Below are positions 28,075-37,117 of a stretch of DNA of 64,000 nucleotides, piece by piece. The notes below the pieces were generated by a model. The model searched no databases and was not told the DNA's origin. It saw only the letters and a list, made by a program, of their open reading frames with translations. The translations under genes and the position numbers were made by a program. How positions within the stretch are numbered: the stretch's first letter is position 1; each line of letters starts with the position of its first letter. Source of the stretch: Faecalispora jeddahensis (GTDB taxonomy: Bacteria; Bacillota; Clostridia; Oscillospirales; Acutalibacteraceae); the NCBI RefSeq assembly GCF_000577335.1, contig NZ_CBYL010000001.1:124001-188000 (forward strand). Reading direction: 5' to 3'.

Positions 28075-28959
28075 TTACTCCTTAGACATCAGCGACACAT
28101 AGGGTACGATGATAATCATCATGACCGCAACCATAATGGTGGAGATGGCCGTGCCCATACCAAAGTTAGAGAAGGTGAAGGTTTGGGACACCATCCATGT
28201 AGAAAGAGTCTGCGTACTGTTTGCCGGCCCGCCCCCAGTCATTGCATAGATGACGTCATACACCTTCATCGAAGCGATGATCTGCGTAGCAAGCACGATG
28301 ACAAGGGTTTCTCTGAGCATGGGCAGCGTAACTTTGAAAAAGGTCTGGATTTTACTTGCACCGTCAATGAACGCGGCCTCCTTCAAATCGGCGGGAATGG
28401 TCTGCAGACCCGCTAAAAACAATGTCATAGGGCCGCCCACCCCTTGCCAGAGAGCCGCAAAAAACACGGCCAGCAACGCGGTAGACGGGTTCGAAAGCCA
28501 GGCGGTGGATATGTTCGCAATGCCAACGGCATCCATCAGACCTTTCAGAAGGCCCAGCTGCGGCTGATATACCCAGGACCAAATGATGGCCACCATGACT
28601 CCCGACAAAATATAAGGAAAATATAAAATGCCCCTTACCGCCGTTCTCCCTTTAAACTGCTGATTCACCAGCAGGGCCAGCAGCAGAGAAATGGTTACGG
28701 TCACACAGACCGTGAGCACAATCCATATGATGTTGTTGCGCAGCGCAGTAAGAAACACCTGATCCTGCGTAAAAAGCTGTATGTAGTTTTGGAATCCAAC
28801 AAATATTTTGTTGGGGTTAATCCCGTTCCATTTAAAAAAGCTCAGATAAAACGAGTAGAAGGCGGGAAATACGATCACGCTCAAATAGATGACGGCGGCA
28901 GGCAACAAAAACAAATACCGGAATATACCGCCTGGTGCTTCAAGCCTTTTTGTCTTCAT
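28075..28959 (-). CDS. Carbohydrate ABC transporter permease (MalF/UgpA type)
   Basis: A 294-residue permease with the CUT1 N-terminal pattern FLLPAAVIYLSVIVFPAFYS and the coupling loop LKEAAFIDGASKIQTFFKVT. The ATG at 28959 follows a purine-rich ribosome site. It lies between the binding-protein gene and the second permease on the same strand. Imported substrates of this family are usually oligosaccharides, polyols or sugar derivatives. Confidence 0.92.
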   Translation of the reverse strand: MKTKRLEAPGGIFRYLFLLPAAVIYLSVIVFPAFYSFYLSFFKWNGINPNKIFVGFQNYIQLFTQDQVFLTALRNNIIWIVLTVCVTVTISLLLALLVNQQFKGRTAVRGILYFPYILSGVMVAIIWSWVYQPQLGLLKGLMDAVGIANISTAWLSNPSTALLAVFFAALWQGVGGPMTLFLAGLQTIPADLKEAAFIDGASKIQTFFKVTLPMLRETLVIVLATQIIASMKVYDVIYAMTGGGPANSTQTLSTWMVSQTFTFSNFGMGTAISTIMVAVMMIIIVPYVSLMSKE

Positions 28960-29106
28960 TCGTCCACTCTCTTTTCCTGAAATGTGCGGTCAAAATCCGC
29001 GCCGGATATCCGCCGTAATTCCCGCAGCCTTCGGCATTGATCCGATCCTCCGGCGTCCTTTCGGAACAGCGCCGGAGAATCGGTCGAGACGATCAGCCGG
29101 ATTTTA

Positions 29107-30393
29107 TCAGCCGGCTGCCTTATAAGAATCCACGGCGCTCTGCATAGCCTGCGCGGCCTGCTGGGGCGTCATGCTTCCCAGCGCGACGGAATCCTGAACG
29201 GAGAACAGGGAGTTTACAACCTCCTGCGGCAATGCCTGATCGGAAATGGTGAAGCTGCCGAATTTGCTCATATCGGACATCATATTCGGAACATAGGACG
29301 GAGCCTCGCCGATTACGGTCATGTCCTTGTACGCACGGGGCTGTTTGACCAGATTCCCCAGCTTTTGAATGGTTTCATCAGAAATGTAGGTTTCTACAAA
29401 TTTGATTGCGGCATCCAGCTTTTCGTCGCTCAAATCGCTGCGGAACTGCATCATGTCGATGAAAGAGGACATCCGCTCTCCGCCGCCGACGGTGGGAAGC
29501 TTAAAGTAATCATACATCGAAATATCCTGTCCATCCTGCAGCATCGCGGTCAGCAGAGAGGGACCGTCCAGCGTCATGACCGCGCTGCCGTTGTACATCA
29601 GCATACGGGCGTCGTTGGGCTCCAGCGAAACGAAGCCGTCGGGGAAATAACCCTTGTCTACGAATTCCTTATATTTCGCGAACGCTTTTACTACCGCCTC
29701 ATCTGTCCAGGGCGTTTCAAAGGAATTCAGGGAATCGTGTTTATCGGAACCGGCATACATTTCAATTAAAATTTCCACCAGGCGCATCGTATGCCAGCCG
29801 CCTTTTCCGCCCAAAGCCAGCGGGGTAAGGCCCGCTTCCTTGATTTTGGCGCAGGCGTTCTCAAATTCCTCAAAAGTAGTGGGCACCTTGACACCGACCT
29901 GATCCAGCAGGTCTTTGCGGAAAATAACGCCCATTGTGGTGATGCTGGTAGGATAGCCGGCCAGCTTGCCGTCGAAGGTCGCCAGCTTCAGGCACTGTTC
30001 GGAAAACTTTTCAGACCAGTTATTTTCTTTGGCATAGCTGGTCAAATCGTAGCACAGGTCATTTTCAGGATAATAGGAAGCGAGGCTTCCGCCCCAGTTG
30101 TACCAGATATCGGGCAATGTGCCGGACGACGCCGCGATCTTCAAATTCTTTTTCTGGTCTGTGGTGCTGTTGGTAATCATGTTGATTTTGATGTTCGGGT
30201 ATTTCTCCTCCATAATCTTCAGGACTTCCTCGGCCCAGGCGGCCCGTCCCGCTTCCTGCCAGAAGGTCAGTTCGATCACGCTGTCCGCTGCGCTGGAATC
30301 GCCGCCGGAAGCCGCTGGCTGAGGATTCCCGCACCCCGCCAATGAGGTTCCAAGCATCAGGACTGCAAGGGCTGCTGCTGCTAACCTTTTCAT
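29107..30393 (-). CDS. Extracellular solute-binding lipoprotein (SBP_bac_1 family)
   Basis: A 428-residue lipoprotein. The signal peptide ends in GTSLAGCGNP, with the lipobox Cys at about residue 21. The mature domain is of the MalE/UgpB type (IELTFWQEAGRAAWAEEVLK, DIWYNWGGSL, ALGGKGGWHT). The ATG at 30393 follows GGGAGG; an ATG 15 nt upstream is less likely. It should capture the sugar-like ligand for the two permeases encoded downstream. Confidence 0.92.
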   Translation of the reverse strand: MKRLAAAALAVLMLGTSLAGCGNPQPAASGGDSSAADSVIELTFWQEAGRAAWAEEVLKIMEEKYPNIKINMITNSTTDQKKNLKIAASSGTLPDIWYNWGGSLASYYPENDLCYDLTSYAKENNWSEKFSEQCLKLATFDGKLAGYPTSITTMGVIFRKDLLDQVGVKVPTTFEEFENACAKIKEAGLTPLALGGKGGWHTMRLVEILIEMYAGSDKHDSLNSFETPWTDEAVVKAFAKYKEFVDKGYFPDGFVSLEPNDARMLMYNGSAVMTLDGPSLLTAMLQDGQDISMYDYFKLPTVGGGERMSSFIDMMQFRSDLSDEKLDAAIKFVETYISDETIQKLGNLVKQPRAYKDMTVIGEAPSYVPNMMSDMSKFGSFTISDQALPQEVVNSLFSVQDSVALGSMTPQQAAQAMQSAVDSYKAAG

Positions 30394-30504
30394 TGTAAAT
30401 CCTCCCAAAATATAATTTTAGTATGTATTCATCTAATCAAACCGCCGCGGATGCGGTAGCCTGAATAAATCTTTTGGGGTCTGATTATCTCACAGGAACC
30501 AATG

Positions 30505-32220
30505 CTATTCCATATATCCTCCCTTCATTGGAGCTGCGGCGTGCTGCGAAAACAGCTTTAACACGCCGGAATGATATTGGGGTTCCGGAGGAATCCAGAG
30601 CGTCCGGCGCTCCCTCAGGATGGCGTCGATTTCACCGGGGGACTTCCTCTCCCCTTTGATCCCAACGATTGCGAGCACGCGGTTCTCAATATCGATCTGG
30701 ATGAGATCGTCCTGTTCTACCAACGCAATGGGGCCGCCCGAAGCGGCTTCGGGCGATACATGTCCAATTGCCGGACCCTTGGATGCTCCGGAAAACCGGC
30801 CGTCGGTAATCAAAGCGATGCTTTTTCCCAGCTGCGGATCAGACGCAATCGCTTCTGTGGTATAAAACATTTCCGGCATTCCGCTGCCTTTGGGGCCTTC
30901 GTATCGGATAAAGACGGCGTCCCCGGGCTGTATCTGGTGATTTAGAATTGCCGAAATGGCGTCCTCTTCGCAGTCATAAGGTCTTGCGCGCAAAACAGCC
31001 CGATACATTTCCCTGGGTACAGCACTGTGCTTTACCACCGCACCGTCCGGAGCCAGATTGCCGCGCAGGACAGCGACCGTTCCATTCCTGCCGATCGGAT
31101 CTTTAAAATTACGGATAACATCGGTGCGTTTCAGACCCGTTTTCACTAAATATCCTTCGCAGCGCTCATAAAATCCGCTGCTCTTCAGGTTTTCTAAATT
31201 TTCACCCAGCGTTTTTCCCGTCACTGTCAAAACATCCAGATGGAGCATGGATTTGATTTCTTCCATAATCCTGGGCACGCCCCCGGCATAGTAAAAATAC
31301 TCGGCGGGCCAGCGCCCTGCCGGACGGACATCCAGCAGATAATGAGCGTCGCGGTGCAGGCGGTCAAAGGTATCGGCATCCATCTCGATTCCAAATTCGT
31401 GGGCGACCGCCGGCAGATGCAGCAGGGCATTGGTAGAGCCGGAAATAGCCGCGTGAACCATAACGGCATTTTCAAAAGAATCCATTGTAACGATTTGCCT
31501 GGGCTTGAGCCCCATACGTGCCAATTGAACCGCCTGCCGCCCCGCCGCGCGGGCGATGTCCTTCAAATCCTCACAGATTGCGGGAAGCAGAGCACTGCCG
31601 GGCAGCATCAGTCCCAGGGATTCCGACATGATCTGCATGGTGGAAGCCGTTCCCATAAAAGAACAGGCTCCGCAGGAAGGACAGGCATGATTTTTATAAT
31701 AGGTAAGCTGTTCATCTGTGATTTCACCGCGCTGCTGCATGGCGCTGTACATGCCGATTTGCTCCAGAGTCAGCAGGTCTGGCCCCGCTTTCATGACGCC
31801 CCCGGTCACCATAACAGAGGGAATATTGATTCTTCCAATCGCCATCAGGTGCGCAGGAACACCTTTATCACAGCTTGTGATAAAAACGCCTGCGTCAAAC
31901 GGGGTGGCATTGGCGTGGATCTCGATCAAATTGCAGATACTGTCGCGGGAGGCCAGAGAATAATTGATTCCGTCGTGGCCCTGTGACATACCGTCGCAAA
32001 TATCCGTGGCAAAAAAGCGGCTTGCTTTTCCTCCGGCCGCTGTTGCTCCGCCGACGGCATCGTCGCACAGCTGCAGCAGATGAACGCTGCCCGGGTGGCT
32101 GTCGCCAAAGGTGCTCTCAATGATAATCTGCGGTTTTTCCAGGTCCTCCGGCATCCATCCCATTCCCAGCCGCAGAGGATCCATTTCCGGTGCGATTTTA
32201 CGAATCTCCTGACTAATCAT
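30505..32220 (-). CDS. IlvD/Edd family dehydratase, probably a sugar-acid dehydratase
   Basis: A 571-residue Fe-S dehydratase. Cluster-binding cysteines are seen in VFITSCDKG and in ACPSCGACSFMGTASTM; other family blocks are AISGSTNALLHLPA and DGRFSGASKGPAIGH. The family includes dihydroxyacid dehydratase (branched amino acids), phosphogluconate dehydratase and the sugar-acid dehydratases acting on gluconate, xylonate or arabinonate. With a sugar importer downstream and a GntR repressor divergent, a sugar-acid dehydratase is likelier than IlvD. It starts at the ATG at 32220 behind GGAGG, from a near-consensus promoter. Confidence 0.85.
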   Translation of the reverse strand: MISQEIRKIAPEMDPLRLGMGWMPEDLEKPQIIIESTFGDSHPGSVHLLQLCDDAVGGATAAGGKASRFFATDICDGMSQGHDGINYSLASRDSICNLIEIHANATPFDAGVFITSCDKGVPAHLMAIGRINIPSVMVTGGVMKAGPDLLTLEQIGMYSAMQQRGEITDEQLTYYKNHACPSCGACSFMGTASTMQIMSESLGLMLPGSALLPAICEDLKDIARAAGRQAVQLARMGLKPRQIVTMDSFENAVMVHAAISGSTNALLHLPAVAHEFGIEMDADTFDRLHRDAHYLLDVRPAGRWPAEYFYYAGGVPRIMEEIKSMLHLDVLTVTGKTLGENLENLKSSGFYERCEGYLVKTGLKRTDVIRNFKDPIGRNGTVAVLRGNLAPDGAVVKHSAVPREMYRAVLRARPYDCEEDAISAILNHQIQPGDAVFIRYEGPKGSGMPEMFYTTEAIASDPQLGKSIALITDGRFSGASKGPAIGHVSPEAASGGPIALVEQDDLIQIDIENRVLAIVGIKGERKSPGEIDAILRERRTLWIPPEPQYHSGVLKLFSQHAAAPMKGGYME

Positions 32221-32275
32221 GCATTATCCTCCATATGTACAATCATGAAAAGGCCTTTGATCTTGGAGACCTTAC

Positions 32276-32288
32276 ACGTATGATGTAT
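32276..32288. promoter_or_regulatory. Candidate GntR operator 1, near the dehydratase transcription start
   Basis: ACGTATGATGTAT lies just downstream of the predicted -10 of the dehydratase promoter. It matches 11 of 13 positions of ACATATGATGTGT at 32384-32396. The position would block early elongation. Assignment to the divergent GntR protein is inferred. Confidence 0.42.
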
Positions 32289-32299
32289 TTTTGATTTTT

Positions 32300-32328
32300 A
32301 TTATAGTATATCTCCGTATCGAAGTCAA
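32300..32328 (-). promoter_or_regulatory. Sigma-A promoter of the dehydratase / sugar importer operon
   Basis: On the minus strand TTGACT (32323-32328) and a perfect TATAAT (32300-32305) are 17 bp apart, about 80 nt before the dehydratase ATG. The surrounding intergenic region 32221-32561 is strongly AT-rich. Confidence 0.8.
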
Positions 32329-32383
32329 TATTATAATAAATTTTTTGTTTCAAATATAATTTAATGTAAGTTTTGTCCAATTG

Positions 32384-32396
32384 ACATATGATGTGT
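32384..32396. promoter_or_regulatory. Candidate GntR operator 2, overlapping the gntR promoter
   Basis: ACATATGATGTGT overlaps the TTGACA at 32381-32386, which is a good -35 for the plus-strand gntR gene (a weak -10 TAAAGA lies 17 bp on). A repressor bound here would shut off its own gene. The repeat with 32276-32288 is visible; the binding is inferred. Confidence 0.42.
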
Positions 32397-32561
32397 ATCT
32401 TAATAAAGAGGATATTTGTCTTTTCCTTTCAGGATGAGCAGGCGCCCTTGTGTTTTGCCTTGCAATCTAATGGAATTTATAATAGAATAAAACCGTCACA
32501 AGCTTGTTTTTGATTTGTTTTTATTACACCTGCGCAGCCGCTCGAACGGGAGCTGCTGTAA

Positions 32562-33329
32562 ATGGAAAGATGGGAGTCATCGGCTTTGAACACAGAAGAA
32601 TACAATCAAAAGCCGCTTGTGGAGAAAGCGGCTGAAGAAATTTTGCAGTATATTGCCGACCATAATCTGGAGGTAGGCGAAAGAATCCCCAGTGAAAACA
32701 AATTGGTGGCTCTTTTGCAAACAGGCAGAGGAACCGTGCGGGAAGCCGTGCGCTTTTTGATTGCCAAAGGAATCCTTACGATCCGCAGGGGCGCCGGCAC
32801 CTTTATTGTGCGAAAATACGGAATGGAATCGGATCCGCTGGGGTTTGCGTTCATGCAGGACAAATATAAGCTGGCCATGGATCTGGTGCAGGTTCGAATG
32901 ATGATCGAGCCCGATATCGCCGCCATGGCGGCTCGTTATTCCACGCCGGAGGATATCGCCGAGCTGGAACATCTTTGCGCCAGCATTGAAGATTTAATTT
33001 ACAGCAACCAGGATCACACCGAAAAAGATATTGAATTTCATAATAAAATAGCGGAATGCAGCCGTAACACTGTTGTAGCTAATTTGATCCCCATTATAAA
33101 TTCTTCCATTCAAATTTTTATGGATCTGACGCGCCGTCAGCTCGCTCAGGAAACGATTGAAACACACCGTGAAATCTTCAATGCCATCAAAGAGCACAAC
33201 AGTATTGCTGCACGGGACGCCATGGTACTGCATCTGATTTACAACCGCAGGGATATTCGGCTCCGCCATATGGACACCGAACAGGCCATGCGGCCGCAGG
33301 GACTTCCCCCCGAAGAAAAAAACATTTGA
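32562..33329 (+). CDS. GntR family regulator, FadR subfamily
   Basis: A 255-residue repressor. The N-terminal winged HTH has IPSENKLVALLQTGRGTVRE and FLIAKGILTIRRGAGTFIV (about residues 40-90). The C-terminal all-helical FCD effector domain has the metal/ligand pattern VRMMIEPDIAAMAA, then EFHNKIAECSRN and ETHREIFNAIKEHN. FadR-type proteins commonly sense sugar acids or organic acids. It is divergent from the dehydratase and sugar importer operon, which it probably represses until an intermediate accumulates. Confidence 0.88.
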   Translation: MERWESSALNTEEYNQKPLVEKAAEEILQYIADHNLEVGERIPSENKLVALLQTGRGTVREAVRFLIAKGILTIRRGAGTFIVRKYGMESDPLGFAFMQDKYKLAMDLVQVRMMIEPDIAAMAARYSTPEDIAELEHLCASIEDLIYSNQDHTEKDIEFHNKIAECSRNTVVANLIPIINSSIQIFMDLTRRQLAQETIETHREIFNAIKEHNSIAARDAMVLHLIYNRRDIRLRHMDTEQAMRPQGLPPEEKNI

Positions 33330-33451
33330 CTGCCGACGGACCTTGGAAGATTGCCCTGTTCTGCGGTGCTGCGATGCCGCGGCGTAAACGCGAGCATTCC
33401 GGGCAAGGGAATCGGCCTGGCAGCAGCGATGTTAAAATTTTTAAAAATTAG

Positions 33452-33499
33452 AAAAGATCAAAGGCACCGGAATCAAACTTCCGACGCCTTTGATCTTTT
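33452..33499. terminator. Terminator between gntR and the convergent membrane-protein gene
   Basis: AAAAGATCAAAGGC (33452-33465) pairs exactly with GCCTTTGATCTTTT (33486-33499). A-rich and T-rich flanks allow it to work in both directions for the convergent genes. Nothing else is recognised in 33330-33625. Confidence 0.85.
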
Positions 33500-33625
33500 G
33501 TATCACTCAGGGGTTCTCGCAAATTTTGAGGTGCAATCCCATGGGATCGCATTCCGGACATTGTAATGAATCGATCTCTTCGCTTGTTCTCCACCCGACG
33601 GAACGGCAGGGAATTTTACATGCTG

Positions 33626-34174
33626 TCACTCCACATACTCCAGGGGCTTTTCGGCCTCTTCCTGTGTTTTGGGAGCTTCCGTGGGCTGCTGTTTTGCAAA
33701 GTGTGCGAATATAAAGGTTTCTCCCAAGCCGCAAACAAAGGCCAGCAATAAACCGGCTACGAGAGTAAACGCCAGCCCGAGCTCATTCTCCCCCCCTTGA
33801 GAGAAGGTCAACGCGACGCCGGCAAAAATGAACGGCAGCCTGTTAAACAGAGTCTTGCCGAGCACCGTGAGGTGCAGACCCATTGTAACGGTCGTCAGCA
33901 GAGTAATTGCGATGAACATGGCGGCTTGGGCAGGAATACCGATCGCGGTCTCCCAATTCAGGAAAGCGAAATTCAGCTGTCCCCAAATCAGGCCTGCCAG
34001 AATGCTGCAAAAAATCGCCGGTACATCTTTCGTTTTCGCTCCCATTCCAAAAAAGACAGCTAATATGACAAAACTCATCCAACCGATTTGAAGGCCTGTG
34101 AAACCATAAAGGAAAAAGAAAACGGCACAGGTAAACGAAACCCAAAGGCTGAACAGCCACAATGCCTTTCCCAT
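33626..34174 (-). CDS. DUF1097 family membrane protein
   Basis: A 182-residue membrane protein with about five or six hydrophobic segments and a short acidic cytoplasmic tail (TEAPKTQEEAEKPLEYVE). The pattern and length fit the DUF1097 (YcdZ-like) family, whose function is not established. It is the last gene of the minus-strand run that begins near abfD, directly after the lactonase-like gene. It may take part in uptake or efflux of the pathway substrate; this is inferred from position only. Confidence 0.7.
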   Translation of the reverse strand: MGKALWLFSLWVSFTCAVFFFLYGFTGLQIGWMSFVILAVFFGMGAKTKDVPAIFCSILAGLIWGQLNFAFLNWETAIGIPAQAAMFIAITLLTTVTMGLHLTVLGKTLFNRLPFIFAGVALTFSQGGENELGLAFTLVAGLLLAFVCGLGETFIFAHFAKQQPTEAPKTQEEAEKPLEYVE

Positions 34175-34208
34175 ATCAAAACCTCATTTCCTATATACTC
34201 CGGATGAT

Positions 34209-35051
34209 TTAACGAACGACAGTGGCAACATGGAGTCCATCTTCATACGTTGTGGATTCATATGTCTTATAGTTTCTTACCTCGTGGTTAAAAATCAGGT
34301 TCTTGATGTCGTATCCGGCCAAGGCATACGCTTTGTCGATCTGCTCGACGACCGTGACGGGGGAGCCTACCGCCGTAAACGGGACATAAACGCCGTCGTT
34401 ATTCAGGCCGAGTACGTTTTCCTGAACGTAGGCAACATCGCCGCTTAAAATCTTCTCGACTTTCCTGCCGTCCTCTTCCACCTCTACCAATATGATTTGG
34501 CCGCAGTAGGAATGGCCCATGGGAAGAGCGACCACCCGTATGCCGTCAAATATTTGCTGATCACCGTCGAGTAAGGTCATTCTGCCGTCGCAGACATATT
34601 CGCAGGCGGTCTTGATGTCGCAGGGCAGAAACGCATTTTTCGCTCGATTGAATTTTTTTGGCAGAGATAACGCTGCCAGCGAGTTCAGCAATTCATCCTT
34701 CTGAATATAAAAATGCGCGTTGGGGAAAAGCTTCAGCCCGCCCATATGGTCGAAATGGCAATGGGTTACGATAACCGTATCAATGTCTTCCGGCGTCAGG
34801 CCGACCCGCGCTAACACCTCTTTCGGCATTTTCGTATTCTGAAACGCGTAGGCTTCGCAAATGCCCTTTGAAGCGGGCTCTTCGTAATTCACGCCGCAAT
34901 CAACCAATATCTTATGGCCGTTGCCCTCAATCAACTGATAAGACATGGTTAAATTCATAAAGCCGCCATTGTGGGCGCTTGCGATTTGACCGGAAACAGG
35001 AGCGCTGTCTGTGTTTGCATACTCTAAAATTTGTATGGAATACCGATTCAT
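34209..35051 (-). CDS. Metallo-beta-lactamase-fold hydrolase of the N-acyl homoserine lactonase type
   Basis: A 280-residue MBL-fold protein. The dinuclear metal motif HCHFDH is at His97, His99, Asp101 and His102; further ligands are expected in PMGHSYCGQIIL (His) and LSGDVAYV (Asp). The N-terminal arrangement (ILVDCGVN) and overall length match the AHL-lactonase-like family. That family also contains BlcC/AttM, which opens gamma-butyrolactone to 4-hydroxybutyrate. Because the gene lies in the same strand block as a 4-hydroxybutyryl-CoA dehydratase gene, a gamma-lactone substrate is an attractive inference. Quorum quenching is the alternative. It has no signal peptide and is cytoplasmic. Confidence 0.8.
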   Translation of the reverse strand: MNRYSIQILEYANTDSAPVSGQIASAHNGGFMNLTMSYQLIEGNGHKILVDCGVNYEEPASKGICEAYAFQNTKMPKEVLARVGLTPEDIDTVIVTHCHFDHMGGLKLFPNAHFYIQKDELLNSLAALSLPKKFNRAKNAFLPCDIKTACEYVCDGRMTLLDGDQQIFDGIRVVALPMGHSYCGQIILVEVEEDGRKVEKILSGDVAYVQENVLGLNNDGVYVPFTAVGSPVTVVEQIDKAYALAGYDIKNLIFNHEVRNYKTYESTTYEDGLHVATVVR

Positions 35052-35245
35052 AAGAAAAGCCTCCTAATCCTGATTTTGGGGAGAACCGTTATTTTGATTC
35101 ATTTGCCGGGAAGGCCGGTCAGCCGCAGGCCCGCATGCACCCCTTTGTATTCGACTGTATTTCCGCAAGCAAGCGATAAACGGAACTATCGTGCCAATCG
35201 GTTTCCTGTAAAAACAATTCGAAAATCGAAAACCAAGCGGTAAAT

Positions 35246-36445
35246 TTACGCGGGTGCATTTTCTGCGTTTTCCTTCTTCTTTTTATAGAATACAGGACTC
35301 AGCACCGTATAAGCAACCGCCAATAAAATCAGTCCGACTGCCGAAATCATAAATTTGAACGCAACCTCGCTTGCGCCGAACGCGTTGAAAATTCTGTTGA
35401 TGACCAACGGAGAACAGAACATTCCCAAATTGAGCATCCCCATCGCGAGGGAAATGCCCGTCGCTCTCAGGGAGGCGGGAGCATACTCCGAGGTGGCAAG
35501 CATGCAGCTCGAGATCAGGAACGCCTGCGCGACGCCTGTACATAAGCTGGCGAAAAATGCCGCGGGAAGTGTTCCGAAAATATTCAGCGCCATAAAGCCC
35601 GCCGCCAGCACCAGCAGCCCCAGCTGTATGGTTTTATACCCCAGAACTTTTCTGAATTTTCCAAAGACAAAGCCCGTCAGCATCCCCGTGATCGGGAAAA
35701 CGGTGTTGACATATCCGCTGACAGTGGCATTGCCCAGCCCGGTGGACTTGATGAACATGGCGATATTCAGCTGATAGGTATAAAGGAACAAATACGTAAA
35801 AAAGATGATTGCGGCGGTAAAGTACACCGCACCATTGAGTCTGTCTTTCGTGCCCGTCCTGTCATCCTTTTGCAGCGGTGTGGGAGCGACATAGGTCAGA
35901 TTTTTGTTTACGAGAATCAGCGCGGGGATAAACAGCAGCAGAATCAGATAAGAATAATTCCAGGCGATTCCGGCGAGGATTGCGGCAAAAAATGTGATGA
36001 CCATGCTGCCCCCGGTGGAGGAGGAAGCCTGATACCCCATCATGTCGTTTCTCTCCTGCCCGTCGAAAAATTCCGAGACCAGCGATTTTGTCAATGCTCC
36101 GTTCATCCCCTGATTGATTCCGATCAGCAGGCTGGATATGTATAAAATAGTCAGGCTTTTTGCACCGAAAAAGAACGCGATCAGGCCGCCGATAAGACCC
36201 AGGAACATTCCCCCCAGCAGCAGATTTTTCTGAGCAAACTTGATGGACAGAGGCCCCGCAATAAAAGCAAACAGCATCCCCATAAGGCTTGGAATCGTTA
36301 ACACCATCTGAACGGAGTCAACGCTTGCATTGGGGTAAACCTCTGCAATATCTGCCAAAATCGAAGAAATGATCAGCGACGACATCAGCATGACCGAGCC
36401 GGATACAATTGCGATTCGATTGGCCCTTTTTTCCTTAACATCCAT
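35246..36445 (-). CDS. Major facilitator superfamily transporter
   Basis: A 399-residue, about 12-helix permease. Typical MFS features are the duplicated six-helix pattern with a central basic cytoplasmic loop (PTPLQKDDRTGTKDRLNG). The gene follows a GAGGAG site. About 290 nt without a recognised gene or promoter separate it from the nifU-like gene upstream. In context it is the likely importer of the carboxylic acid or lactone used by the CoA pathway. Confidence 0.85.
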   Translation of the reverse strand: MDVKEKRANRIAIVSGSVMLMSSLIISSILADIAEVYPNASVDSVQMVLTIPSLMGMLFAFIAGPLSIKFAQKNLLLGGMFLGLIGGLIAFFFGAKSLTILYISSLLIGINQGMNGALTKSLVSEFFDGQERNDMMGYQASSSTGGSMVITFFAAILAGIAWNYSYLILLLFIPALILVNKNLTYVAPTPLQKDDRTGTKDRLNGAVYFTAAIIFFTYLFLYTYQLNIAMFIKSTGLGNATVSGYVNTVFPITGMLTGFVFGKFRKVLGYKTIQLGLLVLAAGFMALNIFGTLPAAFFASLCTGVAQAFLISSCMLATSEYAPASLRATGISLAMGMLNLGMFCSPLVINRIFNAFGASEVAFKFMISAVGLILLAVAYTVLSPVFYKKKKENAENAPA

Positions 36446-36738
36446 GAATGACTCTCCTCCTCATTACGATTTGTTGACTGAATGTTTTACCTGAAAGCAA
36501 TGAATGCGCTGTCGGTTTCGTACCGAATGGGAACCAAAGCCACAGATCCGGAAAGAGCGGTGATTGCTTGCCGTCTGCTGGACGCAGAACACATTTGAGT
36601 TCGGCTGCTGCAATGGATTCCGGCGATTCTTCCCGCATGTCTGAAAGACCATCTGAAATGAGGCACATCGTCTTCTGATGCGCCGCCCGCGGCGCTCTGA
36701 GCATAAAGGTCCTAAAACGGAACCGGTCTTTCTGCAGA

Positions 36739-37050
36739 TCATTTCTGATGAGTAAATAGACTGCGGGAAAATTCAATGAGTTCCTCGCTGACTTCATCTG
36801 AAACCATCACATCCCGTATTCCCTTCACCTTCTCCATAAGCTTCGGTTTCACGATCGCATCCAGCGTCTCATAAATAGACAGACACCCGCTGCACGCCCC
36901 CCGATACCTGACGCAGACAGTATCCCCCGTGACCTGTACCAGTTCAATCCACCCATTGTGCTTTAACAGCTCCGGATTGATCGTATTTTCGATCACGCTG
37001 CGCACCTGTTCTTCCATTTCTTCTGACGGCTCGCGTCCCATTTCAGCCAT
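36739..37050 (-). CDS. NifU C-terminal-domain (Fe-S scaffold) protein
   Basis: A 103-residue protein with the NifU C-terminal domain. A helix (EEMEEQVRSVIENTINPELL) precedes the strands with CVRYRGACSGCLSI, whose CxxC holds a transferable [4Fe-4S] cluster. It starts behind AAAGGAGGGG and sits between thiolase and MFS genes in the abfD operon. Since 4-hydroxybutyryl-CoA dehydratase needs a [4Fe-4S] cluster, a dedicated maturation role is plausible. Confidence 0.88.
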   Translation of the reverse strand: MAEMGREPSEEMEEQVRSVIENTINPELLKHNGWIELVQVTGDTVCVRYRGACSGCLSIYETLDAIVKPKLMEKVKGIRDVMVSDEVSEELIEFSRSLFTHQK

Positions 37051-37117
37051 AATACCCCTCCTTTCGTAATAGTATCACTGTTTTTCTTTTCTGCTTTCGG
37101 CTTTGAAAAGGCCCATT

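Noticed and set aside
30505-32220. Annotation as ilvD of branched-chain amino acid synthesis
   Set aside because: No other ilv gene is nearby, and the importer, nucleoside-hydrolase-like gene and FadR-type repressor point to catabolism of a sugar acid.
33507-33734. Minus-strand frame ending in a CPEC-containing segment
   Set aside because: Its start lies inside the DUF1097 gene in another frame and only the last 25 codons look protein-like; not supported as a gene.
36435-36797. 120-codon minus-strand frame between the MFS and nifU-like genes
   Set aside because: It overlaps both neighbours at its ends, lacks a ribosome site and has low-information composition; no recognisable family.
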